Assembly: GCA_026398275.1 (NCBI GenBank)
Contig: JAPLTF010000096.1
Location: forward strand, 1 to 34,157
DNA: 34,157 bases
Source of the DNA: Verrucomicrobiota bacterium
GTDB taxonomy: Bacteria; Verrucomicrobiota; Verrucomicrobiia; Chthoniobacterales; Terrimicrobiaceae
Direction of reading: 5' to 3'
Below, piece after piece: positions 9,301-16,879 of the stretch (positions within the stretch are counted from its first letter, which is position 1; each line of letters opens with the position of its first letter). Made by a program: the position numbers and the translations under genes. The notes below the pieces were generated by a model. The model saw nothing but the letters and a program-made list of their open reading frames with translations, ran no database searches and was not told where the DNA came from.

Positions 9301-9719
9301 TTGAGGCATCCGCTGAGGATGATCAGGCCCTTCGAATGTTTGGCGAGGAGCTCCTTGTCCACACGCGGCTTGTAGTAAAACCCCTCGAGGTGCGCTGCTG
9401 TGACCAGCTTGACCAGGTTTTTGTAACCGTCCTCATCAGCTGCCAGCGCAGTCAGATGGAAAGCCGCCTCCTTGCCCGACGACGCATTTTTGTCGGTCAT
9501 CGAACCCGGCGCGACATAGAGTTCGCATCCGATGATCGGCTTCACGCCCGAGTTTTTTTTCGCCTGATAAAACGGAACCGCTCCATATAGGTTTCCATGG
9601 TCGGTGAGCGCCACCGCCGGCATGCCGAACTCCTTCGCTTTTTTGATCAAATCCTCGACCCGGATCGCTCCGTCGAGCAGGGAGTATTCGGAATGGCAAT
9701 GGAGATGAACAAAAGACAT
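6312..9719 (-). CDS. dnaE: DNA polymerase III alpha subunit
   Basis: A 1135-residue replicative polymerase of the DnaE1 type. The N-terminal PHP domain begins HLHCHSEYSLLDG and includes LTDHGNLYG. The palm contains PDIDVDFCMDRRG with two catalytic aspartates (near residue 395), and the third should lie in the DFLGLKTLTV region. The helix-hairpin-helix part follows VEFMAAMLSFD, and an OB fold lies near residues 970-1045 (FKLAGLLSTVEKKFTKKDGK). Length is normal for the family (about 1150). Several histidines of the PHP metal site are retained, so intrinsic exonuclease activity is possible. It ends 21 bp from convergent hicA and is divergent from trxB. Confidence 0.97.
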   Translation of the reverse strand: MSFVHLHCHSEYSLLDGAIRVEDLIKKAKEFGMPAVALTDHGNLYGAVPFYQAKKNSGVKPIIGCELYVAPGSMTDKNASSGKEAAFHLTALAADEDGYKNLVKLVTAAHLEGFYYKPRVDKELLAKHSKGLIILSGCLKGEVNSLLQAGNFKAAGQAAAGYRDIFGKENFFVELHDHGIDAQRRANPDLVRIARALDLGLVAANDVHFLERSHHDAHDVMICIGTGSMVMDEKRLHYVPELYFKSAEEMRALFSELPEACDNTLAIAERCHFEMEFGKAKYPAFEPPTGITREKYLHDLCYEGLRARFGERAETDEVLRTRLDYELSVIERTGFVSYFLIVWDFIHYAKSRGIPVGPGRGSAAGSLIAYVLAITDIDPLRYGLIFERFLNPERISPPDIDVDFCMDRRGEVIDYVRKKYGERAVSQIVTFGTLGAKSVVRDVGRVLGWSFGDGDRIAKMIPNELNIDLEGAAKKNPELAAAIENEPAVKQLWDYAKVLEGLSRNTGIHAAGVVIGDRNLDEFIPLCRGKENEVVTQYAMGPLTDLGMLKMDFLGLKTLTVMNEAVRLIHKKDPAFDLATIPTEDKETFGIYNRGETLGIFQMESSGITGFCKNFDITTIDDIIALGALYRPGPMQFIPEYIERKKGQKKIEYIHPLLEKVCSETYGIIVYQEQVQLAASVLAGYSLGDADLRRRAMGKKDKEKMEKERVSFVDGCEKKNAITPKIANAIFEFILKFAEYGFNKSHSAAYGWISYQTAYLKAHYPVEFMAAMLSFDASTVERLAEVIGECRRMEIAIRPPDINTSDLKFTPQEDAAAIRFGLGSIKNVGSGAMESAIAEREKNGPFESLANFCSRLDSRTVNRKIVESLVKCGAFDCFGKFRSQLFAEIESAMGAAASVQRDRASGQVSLFGDLDMPAEKGTASGAAKVEPWPQQEMLAYEKELLGYYVSGHPLDRFAGHFDSGKYSTIAQALQTEESASFKLAGLLSTVEKKFTKKDGKPFGVLLLEDFTGSLEITVWEEAFTKNAALLVPGAALAVNARIARRDDSVRATATSVAALKPKASVKPVRLRLSREKMLEDDLLRILESVKRHPGPRPLILEFVRSDGRTIEMETGEEFSVGDERELLEELSEFMV

Positions 9720-9826
9720 GAGGACACTCTACGATGGACCCGCGCCACGTGTCGAATCCCGCGCAAAAAATCCCCGTGAATAAATGTTTTCGCGCGGGGC
9801 GGAGTTCGTGTTTACTTCCCGGTTCT
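9720..9826. promoter_or_regulatory. Divergent intergenic region between dnaE and trxB
   Basis: The 107 bp separating the divergent starts of dnaE (9719, minus) and trxB (9827, plus) must carry both promoters. An AT-richer patch at about 9767-9792 is the most promoter-like part; no clear consensus boxes were identified. Confidence 0.35.
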
Positions 9827-10744
9827 ATGGAAAACGTGATGATTGTCGGCACGGGATGTGCCGGGTTGACTGCTGCCATCTATACCGCCCGCGCGAACCT
9901 CTCGCCGCTTGTGCTGGAGGGGCGGATGCCCGGCGGCCAGCTCACGACGACGACGGCGGTGGAGAATTTTCCCGGATTCCCCGAGGGGATCGACGGCCCG
10001 GATCTGATCATGCGCATGCACCAGCAGGCGGAGAAATTCGGGGCGCGGTTCCGCTACGGGGTCGTGGAGGAATGTGAACCCGGCTCACCCCACCGCGTCA
10101 AAGTGGATGGCGAGTGGATCGAGACGCGTTCGCTCATCATCGCGAGCGGCGCATCCCCGCGCTACACCGGGATCGAGGGGGAATCCGCATTGATCGGCCA
10201 CGGGCTGACATCCTGCGCCACCTGCGACGGGGCCTTCTACAGGAATGTTCCGGTCTGCGTGGTGGGAGGAGGGGATTCGGCCTGCGAGGAGGCCACGTTC
10301 CTCACTCGATTTGCCTCCGAGGTTTACCTGATCCACCGCAGGGACACGCTGCGGGCATCTAAAATCATGGCCGACCGCGCGCTGGCCAACCCCAAGATCA
10401 AGCCGGTTTGGAATTCCGTCATCTCCGCGTTTCTCACCGATGAGGCCGGCGAGGTGCGCGGCGTCCGCCTGGAGGACACCAAAACCGGGGCCGGGAGCGA
10501 ACTGGAGGTCAAATGTGTCTTCGTCGCCATCGGCCACGAGCCGAATACGGCGGCTTTCCGCGGCATCCTGGAGACAGACGGGAATGGCTACCTGGTTCAA
10601 AAAACCGGAACCGAAACCAATATCCCCGGGGTCTTTGCCGCAGGCGATGTCGCGGACCACGTGTATCGGCAGGCGATCACAGCCGCCGGTCAGGGGTGCT
10701 CGGCGGCGATTGATGCCGAGCGCTGGCTTGCAGCGAAGGAGTAG
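9827..10744 (+). CDS. trxB: Thioredoxin reductase (NADPH)
   Basis: A 305-residue low-molecular-weight thioredoxin reductase. FAD-binding: MIVGTGCAGLTAAIYTAR, where the usual GSGPAG loop reads GTGCAG, then GGQLTTTTAVENFPGF. The redox-active CATC is at residues 130-133 (TSCATCDGAFYRN). The NADPH site is VVGGGDSACEEATFL with HRRDTLRASK, and GVFAAGDVADHVYRQAITAAGQG closes the FAD domain. The open frame runs upstream to 9734, but ATG 9827 (MENVMIVGTG) matches the family start; the extra 31 residues lack family character. It reduces thioredoxin with NADPH in the cytosol. The cysteine in the first glycine loop is unusual. Confidence 0.95.
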   Translation: MENVMIVGTGCAGLTAAIYTARANLSPLVLEGRMPGGQLTTTTAVENFPGFPEGIDGPDLIMRMHQQAEKFGARFRYGVVEECEPGSPHRVKVDGEWIETRSLIIASGASPRYTGIEGESALIGHGLTSCATCDGAFYRNVPVCVVGGGDSACEEATFLTRFASEVYLIHRRDTLRASKIMADRALANPKIKPVWNSVISAFLTDEAGEVRGVRLEDTKTGAGSELEVKCVFVAIGHEPNTAAFRGILETDGNGYLVQKTGTETNIPGVFAAGDVADHVYRQAITAAGQGCSAAIDAERWLAAKE

Positions 10745-10753
10745 CCACACTTC

Positions 10754-11962
10754 GTGCAAGCCTCCACCGCCCATCGCGCTTCCCGGGGTTTGAAGATCTG
10801 CGACCTCACGCAGTTCTACTCCCCGGTCAGCGGAGGGGTGCGGCGCTACATCGAGCAGAAATCCGCCTTCGTGCGGAACCACCGACCGGACTGCGAGCAC
10901 GTCATCATCGTTCCCGGGGAAACCACCGCACGTTCGGGGGATGACAGAGTCCGGGTCTATACGATCGCCTCCCCGCTCATCTCGCGGACATCCCGCTACC
11001 GCGCGCTCACCAGGCTCCACCTGATCGAGGAGGCGCTCGAACGCGAACGTCCTGACATCATCGAATCCGGCGATCCCTACCAGGTTGCCTGGAAGGCCGT
11101 GGCTTCCGGTCGCGGGCTCGATATCCCGGTCGTCGGGTTCTATCACTCGCATTTTCCCGAGGCCTATATCCGGACGGTCGCAAAGTTTTTTGGAAGGGTG
11201 GCGATCTCGATCACCGACGACATTTGCCGGAAGTATGTCCAGGCTCTCTACAACCATTTCGAATGCACGTTCGTGCCCAGCCCGGTTCTCGCCCGGCTGC
11301 TCGGGACGTGGGGGGTCGAGCGGATGCACACGGTGGACCTCGGTGTCGATGCGGGGGTCTTCGTCCCCGACATTTCCGACCGGGCTGAAACCCGCGAGCG
11401 GCTGGAGATCCCGGCATCCGCCAGGTTGCTCCTGTATGTCGGGCGGCTCGCCCAGGAGAAAAATGTCCGGACGCTTTTTCAGGCATTCGCCATCCTGCAT
11501 GCCCGTTCGCCGGGGAAATACCACCTGCTCTGCGTCGGCGACGGCACCCAGCGTCCGTCGGTCGTACAGCTCCGGGAAAAAACCGGAGCCGTCCACTGGA
11601 TGCCCTATTGCACGGATCCGCAGGAGCTGGCCGCGATCTACCGGGCCGCGGACCTTTTTGTCCATCCCGGCGTGCAGGAAACATTCGGGCTGGTCGCGCT
11701 CGAGAGCCAGGCCAGCGGGACCTGCGTCGTCGGCATCCGGGGGAGCTACATGGACCGGATCATTTTCAGCGACCAGCAATTGTGGGCAGCGGAAAATTCA
11801 CCCGCCGCCCTCGCCGATGCCATCGACTCCAAGTTCACGCTCGACCTCCGGTCGGCCGGGCTGAAGGCCAGCGCCGAAGCGCGCAGCCGCTATTCCTGGT
11901 CCACCGTTTTTTCCCGCCTCTTCGAAATCTATGCGCGGGTGGTCGACGGCTTCAGCCGATAA
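10754..11962 (+). CDS. Glycosyltransferase, group 1 (GT4-like)
   Basis: A 402-residue GT-B glycosyltransferase. The N-terminal half begins with KICDLTQFYSPVSGGVRRYI, the Gly-Gly loop that binds acceptor in this family. The C-terminal half has LLLYVGRLAQEKNVRTLFQAF (nucleotide-sugar site) and HPGVQETFGLVALESQASG with the two conserved glutamates. It probably transfers a sugar from a nucleotide donor to a lipid or glycan; the VDLGVDAGVF segment recalls alpha-mannosyltransferases acting on phosphatidylinositol or diacylglycerol. The exact acceptor cannot be told. No signal peptide is present. It starts with GTG 9 bp after trxB; GGAG lies about 12 bases upstream. A downstream start near residue 13 is possible. 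Confidence 0.88.
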   Translation: MQASTAHRASRGLKICDLTQFYSPVSGGVRRYIEQKSAFVRNHRPDCEHVIIVPGETTARSGDDRVRVYTIASPLISRTSRYRALTRLHLIEEALERERPDIIESGDPYQVAWKAVASGRGLDIPVVGFYHSHFPEAYIRTVAKFFGRVAISITDDICRKYVQALYNHFECTFVPSPVLARLLGTWGVERMHTVDLGVDAGVFVPDISDRAETRERLEIPASARLLLYVGRLAQEKNVRTLFQAFAILHARSPGKYHLLCVGDGTQRPSVVQLREKTGAVHWMPYCTDPQELAAIYRAADLFVHPGVQETFGLVALESQASGTCVVGIRGSYMDRIIFSDQQLWAAENSPAALADAIDSKFTLDLRSAGLKASAEARSRYSWSTVFSRLFEIYARVVDGFSR

Positions 11963-12004
11963 TCCCGGTTTGCCTTGCAGGGACCCATCGGGTAGTGTCG
12001 TCGC

Positions 12005-12607
12005 ATGAATCCCCGCGCGATACTCCCCCTGGCGTTGATCCTCTCCGCCTCCCTGCATGCCGACCTCGTCAAGGAGGTTCCCAAATCCCAGCGTGACGAG
12101 CTCGCCGAGGGGCAGACGGTGGTCAAAAGCACCGATGTCGCCGGGGTTCCCTGGCCGCAACTCAGCCTCTACCGGGTCGTCAATGCCCCGCCTGATGTCG
12201 TCTCCAACCTTTTCACAGATTACGATTCCGCCCCCTCGTATACTCCGGGGGTCATCCAGGCGCAGGTCATCGCCACGAACCCGGATGGGACAAAAGATGT
12301 CCGATACACCGTCAAGGTGCCGGTTATCCAGCGCACCAGCTATGTCGTCCGGAATTCGTATCTGAAGCAGGGCAATAATTTCACGGTGTCCTGGAAGCTC
12401 ATTCAGTCTCCTCTGGCGAAGAAGAGCGATGGCTCGCTCCGCATCGAACCCTACGATGGCAACCGGACCCTCATGTGCTACACCAACCTTTGCGTCCCCA
12501 TCACCAATATGGTCGCGGGGCTGAAGAACCAGGCCCTGGTTGAAGCGAAGAACACCGTTCTCGCCCTCGCCACCGAAGCCGAGCGGCGGGCCAACAAGGC
12601 CCAGTGA
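12005..12607 (+). CDS. Exported START/SRPBCC-like lipid-binding domain protein
   Basis: A 200-residue protein with an N-terminal signal peptide (MNPRAILPLALILSASLHA, cleavage likely before DLVKEV). The mature part contains YRVVNAPPDVVSNLFTDYDSAPSYTPGV, typical of the first helix and strand of SRPBCC/START domains, and ends with a long amphipathic helix (NQALVEAKNTVLALATEAER). Such folds bind hydrophobic ligands in a central cavity. No catalytic residues are recognisable. It lies 42 bp after the glycosyltransferase and ends 9 bp from convergent recN. It likely acts in the periplasm; the ligand is unknown. Confidence 0.75.
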   Translation: MNPRAILPLALILSASLHADLVKEVPKSQRDELAEGQTVVKSTDVAGVPWPQLSLYRVVNAPPDVVSNLFTDYDSAPSYTPGVIQAQVIATNPDGTKDVRYTVKVPVIQRTSYVVRNSYLKQGNNFTVSWKLIQSPLAKKSDGSLRIEPYDGNRTLMCYTNLCVPITNMVAGLKNQALVEAKNTVLALATEAERRANKAQ

Positions 12608-12616
12608 TCAAACGGC

Positions 12617-14338
12617 TCAGCCTTTGAGCTGCTTGGTCGGAGAATTTTTTGCCACGGGCTGAAGCGAGGTTTCCCGCTCTCTCAGCAGCGCTTTCGCATG
12701 CGGGAGGGCGGATGCCGGATTTCCGCCGAGCATGCGGGCGATTTCTGCCTCGCGGGACGGGCCGCAGGCTTCGGTGAGGCTGGTGCTGGTGCGTTTGCCG
12801 GTGGTGTCCTTGGCGACGATGAAATGCGATGAGGCGAGGGCGGCGACCTGCGGGAGATGGGTGATGCAGAAGACCTGGTGCGTGCCGCCGAGCTCCTTCA
12901 TTTTTGCGCCGACTTTCGCGCCGATTTCGCCGCCGACATTGGCGTCGATCTCGTCGAAGATGAGCACGGGCACGCTGTCCTGCGCGGCGAGGGCGGTTTT
13001 GATCGCGAGCATGACGCGCGAGATTTCCCCGCTCGATGCGATCGCGCGCAGCGGGCGCTCGGGCTCGCCCGGATTCGGCGTGAAGAGGAATTCGGCTGAT
13101 TCGCGGCCCAGTGGTCCGGGCGCATCGAGAGGTTCGAGGGAAATCGAGAATCCGGATTTGGCAAAACCGAGATCGCCGAGGTGGCGTTTCACCAAGGCCG
13201 TGAGCTTTGGCGCTGCAGTCCGCCGGGCGGCGGTGAGCTTCTGTGCGGCAGACTCCATGGTCCTGGAAGCGGAGGAGATCGCGTCCTCCAGCCCGGCCCC
13301 GTGTGCGCCGCGGTTGCGGAGCGCGGCCAGCCGGGAGGAAGCCTCCTTGCCGAATGCGATCACGTCTTCGACGGTGGCACCGTATTTCCGCTTGAGCGAT
13401 TGGAGGACATCCAGGCGGGCTTCGATTTTTGAGAGTTCGGCCGGGTCAGTCTCCAGTGCGGCGGCGTATCGGTCCACATCCCGGGCGAAGTCCTGCAGGC
13501 TTTCGAAAAGTGCATTCGCAGATTTCTCGAGTCCGTCGGCCGATGGATCGAGGCGGTGGAGCTCCCGGGCGAGGCGGTTGACATCGCCGAGCCGCGAGGA
13601 AAGGGAATCGTCGGATTCCGAGGCGAGGGCCGAGAGTTCGGTGCAGATGCCGGATATCCGCTGGCTGTTTGCCGAGGCTTTCTGGCGGGCCAGAAGCGGT
13701 TCTTCCTCGCCTGCCTGGAGCGTGGCCAGCGCGATTTCCTCCGTCTGGTGGGTGAGGAGATCGAGTTCGCGCGCCAGCGTGGCCGCATCCACGGCGAGGC
13801 GTTGCTTCTCGTCGACGAGTTGCATCCATTCCTTCCTCGCGGAGGCGTGGGCGATCCGCAGCGCATCCGCATCCGCGAAGCCGTCCACCAGCAGGAGCTG
13901 CTGATCCCTGGAAAACAGGCTCTGGTGGTCGTGCGGTCCGTGAAGATCGAGCAGCAGGTCGCCGACTTGCCGCAGCAGGCCGAGCGTGCAGGGCGAGCCG
14001 TTTGTGAATTGCCTGCCGGATCCGTTGGTCGAGAGCGTGCGGCGGATGATGAGTTGCCCGTTTTCACAGGGCTCTACGCCCCCTGCCTCCAGGATGCCGT
14101 GGAGCGGCGAGGACTTTTCGAGCAGGAAGACGCCCTCGACCGTGCAGGAATCGCAGCCCGACCGGATCACGGATTTGTCCGCGCGCTCGCCGACCAGGAG
14201 CTTCACTCCGCCGACGATGATCGATTTTCCCGCGCCGGTCTCCCCGGTGATCGCCACGAACCCCCTGTGCGGTTCCCACAGGAGGTCTTCGACCAGTGCA
14301 AGATTTCTGATTCGCAGAGAGGCCAGCGTTGCGGACAT
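12617..14338 (-). CDS. recN: DNA repair protein RecN
   Basis: A 573-residue SMC-like ATPase. The N-terminal half has Walker A GETGAGKSIIVG and the family's SVIRSGCDSCTVEGVF strand. The middle (about 150-380) is coiled coil rich in Glu, Ala and Leu. The C-terminal half has the ABC signature region SSGEISRVMLAIKTAL, Walker B VPVLIFDEIDANVGGEIG and the switch histidine in ITHLPQVAA. Length matches typical RecN (about 555). It works with RecA in double-strand break repair. It is divergent from the metallo-beta-lactamase gene, 38 bp away. Confidence 0.96.
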   Translation of the reverse strand: MSATLASLRIRNLALVEDLLWEPHRGFVAITGETGAGKSIIVGGVKLLVGERADKSVIRSGCDSCTVEGVFLLEKSSPLHGILEAGGVEPCENGQLIIRRTLSTNGSGRQFTNGSPCTLGLLRQVGDLLLDLHGPHDHQSLFSRDQQLLLVDGFADADALRIAHASARKEWMQLVDEKQRLAVDAATLARELDLLTHQTEEIALATLQAGEEEPLLARQKASANSQRISGICTELSALASESDDSLSSRLGDVNRLARELHRLDPSADGLEKSANALFESLQDFARDVDRYAAALETDPAELSKIEARLDVLQSLKRKYGATVEDVIAFGKEASSRLAALRNRGAHGAGLEDAISSASRTMESAAQKLTAARRTAAPKLTALVKRHLGDLGFAKSGFSISLEPLDAPGPLGRESAEFLFTPNPGEPERPLRAIASSGEISRVMLAIKTALAAQDSVPVLIFDEIDANVGGEIGAKVGAKMKELGGTHQVFCITHLPQVAALASSHFIVAKDTTGKRTSTSLTEACGPSREAEIARMLGGNPASALPHAKALLRERETSLQPVAKNSPTKQLKG

Positions 14339-14376
14339 GCGCGGAGTATGCCACTCTCGGCCTCGAAAGCAAAGCG
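14339..14376. promoter_or_regulatory. Short divergent intergenic region, recN / MBL gene
   Basis: Only 38 bp separate the divergent starts of recN (14338) and the MBL gene (14377), so at least one promoter must lie inside the opposite coding region. No clear -10/-35 pair or LexA-type palindrome was seen. Confidence 0.3.
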
Positions 14377-15159
14377 ATGGGCGAGTTGGATATCACATTT
14401 TTAGGAACAGGCACATCGCATGGCATCCCGGTCATCGGCTGCAACTGCCGGGTCTGCCACTCGCCCGATCCACGCGACAAGCGACTCCGGACGGCCATCC
14501 ATGTGCAGACGCCGGAGACGGCCTTCTGCGTGGACACGCCGCCGGATTTCCGCACCCAGTGCCTGAGGGAGGGGATCGCGCGGCTCGATGCCGTGGTCTA
14601 CACCCACTCGCATTGCGACCACGTGCTCGGATTTGACGATCTCCGGAGGTTCTGCGAGATCGAGGACAAAAGCATCCCTGTCTATGGGGCCGGGCGGACG
14701 CTGGATGATCTGGCGAGGGTCTTTAACTACGCCTTCGACAGCGGGCCGAAATTCCGGAACTACGTGCGGCCGGAGGCGAACGTGATCACCGGGCCGTTTG
14801 ATCTGGGCGGCACAACCATTATTCCCGTGGAGCTTCCGCATGGGCGGGCGGTCACGAACGGGTTGATCCTCCAGCGAGGCGGACGGAAGCTTCTCGCCTA
14901 CATGACAGATTGTCAGGCGGTTCCGCCCGATGCCGTCGAGGCCGCGCGCGGAGTGGAGGTCCTCGTGATCGATGCGCTCCGGCATGCCGCCCACTCGACC
15001 CATCTGACAGTCGCGCAGGCGCTCGGGATCGTTGAAGAAATCCAGCCGGAGAAAACCTATTTCATCCACATGTGCCATGAGTTGGGGCACGAAGAAACCG
15101 AGGCGGGGCTGCCGGAGAATATCCGCCTGTCATATGATGGCCTTCGTATCACGGTTTAG
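14377..15159 (+). CDS. MBL-fold metallohydrolase (PhnP / RNase Z-like)
   Basis: A 260-residue metallo-beta-lactamase fold protein. It starts MGELDITFLGTGTSHGIP, the strand typical of PhnP-type phosphodiesterases, and has CNCRVCHSPDPRDKRLR, which provides structural cysteines as in PhnP. The metal site is THSHCDH (residues 76-82), with later motifs TDCQ and HMCHELGHEE. ATG 14377 fits the family start; the open frame extends 16 codons upstream. It likely hydrolyses a phosphodiester, possibly a cyclic phosphate or nucleotide fragment. No phosphonate genes are nearby, so assignment to phnP is not justified. Confidence 0.9.
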   Translation: MGELDITFLGTGTSHGIPVIGCNCRVCHSPDPRDKRLRTAIHVQTPETAFCVDTPPDFRTQCLREGIARLDAVVYTHSHCDHVLGFDDLRRFCEIEDKSIPVYGAGRTLDDLARVFNYAFDSGPKFRNYVRPEANVITGPFDLGGTTIIPVELPHGRAVTNGLILQRGGRKLLAYMTDCQAVPPDAVEAARGVEVLVIDALRHAAHSTHLTVAQALGIVEEIQPEKTYFIHMCHELGHEETEAGLPENIRLSYDGLRITV

Positions 15160-15169
15160 GTCCGCAGGG

Positions 15170-16879
15170 ATGGGAGGGGTGGGACGCATGGGCCTGATAG
15201 GACTTATGGTGCTCGTCGTCGGGCTCCTTCCGGCCCGGGCGGGCACTCGCGACTCGGGCTCGACGGTTGTCCTCTTCAACACGAACGACCCGGATTCCAG
15301 GAGCCTCGCCCAATACTACGCGAGCCACAGGAACATCCCGCCCGCGCAGGTGGTGGGGCTTGGTTGCCCGGTCATGGAGGAGATCCAGCGCAGTGACTAT
15401 GACTCGACGATCGCGGCCCCGCTGCGGAAGCTCTTTCGTTCGAAGGGATGGTGGAAAATGGGACGCGACCCGACAGGCGAGACCGTCGTCACCTCCTCGA
15501 CCATCCACTTCGTGGCGATTATGCGGGGGATGCCGTTGAAGATTGCTCCTTCTCCCACCATCCCGCCGTCTGACCTGATCCGCGGGCTTCCCATGGAAAT
15601 TGCCTCTCGCAACGATGCGTCGGTGGACAGCGAATTGACGACCTTGGGAATGCCGCTGTCCAGCCCGGCGGGCATATTTCCCAATCCCTATTTCCGGAGA
15701 TTCACGCGGATCGTTGACGATCCGGTTTATCCCGGGCTTCTGCTGCCGGCGAGGCTGGACGGCCCGACGCCCTCCATCGTTCGTGCCATGATCGACGACT
15801 CGCTCACCGCCGAGCGCGAAGGACTGTGCGGATGGTCGTATGTCGACGGGCGGGGCATTACGAGCGGCGGCTATGCGGAGGGCGACCAATGGATGGGCAA
15901 TCTCGTCGTCTCGATGCGCGCCCAGGGGTTGCCGGTCATTTTCGACAACAACCCGCCGACATTTCCCGCAGGATTTCCCGTGACCGATGCGGCGGTCTAT
16001 TTCGGCTGGTATGCGGGATCGGTCGACGGCCCGTTTGCGGATGCGGCCTTTCAGTTCCGCCCGGGAGCCATCGCGGTCCACCTTCATTCGTTCAGCGCGG
16101 CAACGCTGCGCAGCACCACCGCGAACTGGTGCGGACCTCTGCTGGCGCGCGGGGCCGCCGCCACTCTCGGCAATGTCTATGAGCCGTATCTTTCGCTCAC
16201 GGCAAATTTTGATGTTTTTCAGGATCGGCTCATGGCCGGGTTCACCCTCGCCGAGAGCGGTTGGATGTCCCAGCGCGCGCTTTCGTGGATGGGCGTGGTA
16301 ATTGGTGATCCGCTGTATCGCCCGTATGCGACATGGCGGACGGTCGCCACCACTCCGGCGAGCGATGCCTGGCGAAGCTACCGGGAGATTGTTTTGAAGG
16401 CTGGAAATGTCCTGCAGGCGGCCGCTGCGCTCCAGCAGGCCGGCCAGCAGACAGGCAACAGTCTGTTTGACGAGGCGCTTGGAGCGGCACGGATGGACGC
16501 GAAGGACTGGGCCGGGGCCATCGCAAGCTTTGACGAGGCGCGGAAGTTAACGACGGATCCCGCAGTGAGTGTCCGGCTGGATTTGGAAACCATCGTCTCG
16601 CTTCAGGCGCTCGGCAAAAAAACCGAGGCGGGCATGCTGGCGCAGTCCGCCTCCTCCGGCTTGCCGCCCGGCCCGCGGAAGGAACTGTTCTCGCAATTTG
16701 CAATTGGACCGGTGCCAACTCCGACGGTGGTGCCGATCGCGCTTTCCTCCGGGCCGGTGCCCGAGGCTTCCCCGTCGGTGACTATTCCTGCCGCGACTCC
16801 GCCCGGAACACCGGAACCGACTCCAACGCCCGAGCCTCCTCCTGCTCCGCCTCCACCGATTCCCGAACTGCGACCATGA
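15170..16879 (+). CDS. TIGR03790-family exported protein
   Basis: About 569 residues from ATG 15170. An N-terminal signal peptide (core GLIGLMVLVVGLLPARA) precedes STVVLFNTNDPDSRSLAQYY, the diagnostic opening of TIGR03790 proteins, which occur mainly in Verrucomicrobiota, Planctomycetota and Acidobacteriota and have no known function. ASHRNIPPAQVVGL and, later, GVVIGDPLYRPYATWR are further family-like segments. The C-terminal 130 residues add a helical repeat-like part and a proline-rich tail (PTPEPPPAPPPPIPE), perhaps a cell-wall spacer. Possible starts are 15134, 15170 and 15188; 15188 has GGGAGGGG about 8 bases upstream, while 15170 supplies a basic residue before the hydrophobic core. The stop overlaps the next ATG (ATGA). 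Confidence 0.85.
   Translation: MGGVGRMGLIGLMVLVVGLLPARAGTRDSGSTVVLFNTNDPDSRSLAQYYASHRNIPPAQVVGLGCPVMEEIQRSDYDSTIAAPLRKLFRSKGWWKMGRDPTGETVVTSSTIHFVAIMRGMPLKIAPSPTIPPSDLIRGLPMEIASRNDASVDSELTTLGMPLSSPAGIFPNPYFRRFTRIVDDPVYPGLLLPARLDGPTPSIVRAMIDDSLTAEREGLCGWSYVDGRGITSGGYAEGDQWMGNLVVSMRAQGLPVIFDNNPPTFPAGFPVTDAAVYFGWYAGSVDGPFADAAFQFRPGAIAVHLHSFSAATLRSTTANWCGPLLARGAAATLGNVYEPYLSLTANFDVFQDRLMAGFTLAESGWMSQRALSWMGVVIGDPLYRPYATWRTVATTPASDAWRSYREIVLKAGNVLQAAAALQQAGQQTGNSLFDEALGAARMDAKDWAGAIASFDEARKLTTDPAVSVRLDLETIVSLQALGKKTEAGMLAQSASSGLPPGPRKELFSQFAIGPVPTPTVVPIALSSGPVPEASPSVTIPAATPPGTPEPTPTPEPPPAPPPPIPELRP

Noticed and set aside
6840-9590. 916-codon open frame on the plus strand opposite dnaE
   Set aside because: It is a GC-rich shadow of a certain gene; the protein is Arg/Asp/Val-rich without any domain.
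10085-11779. 564-codon minus-strand frame opposite trxB and the glycosyltransferase
   Set aside because: It spans two well-supported genes on the other strand and has no recognisable motif.
12732-13904. 390-codon plus-strand frame opposite recN
   Set aside because: Ser/Arg-rich shadow typical of the complementary frame of a coiled-coil gene.
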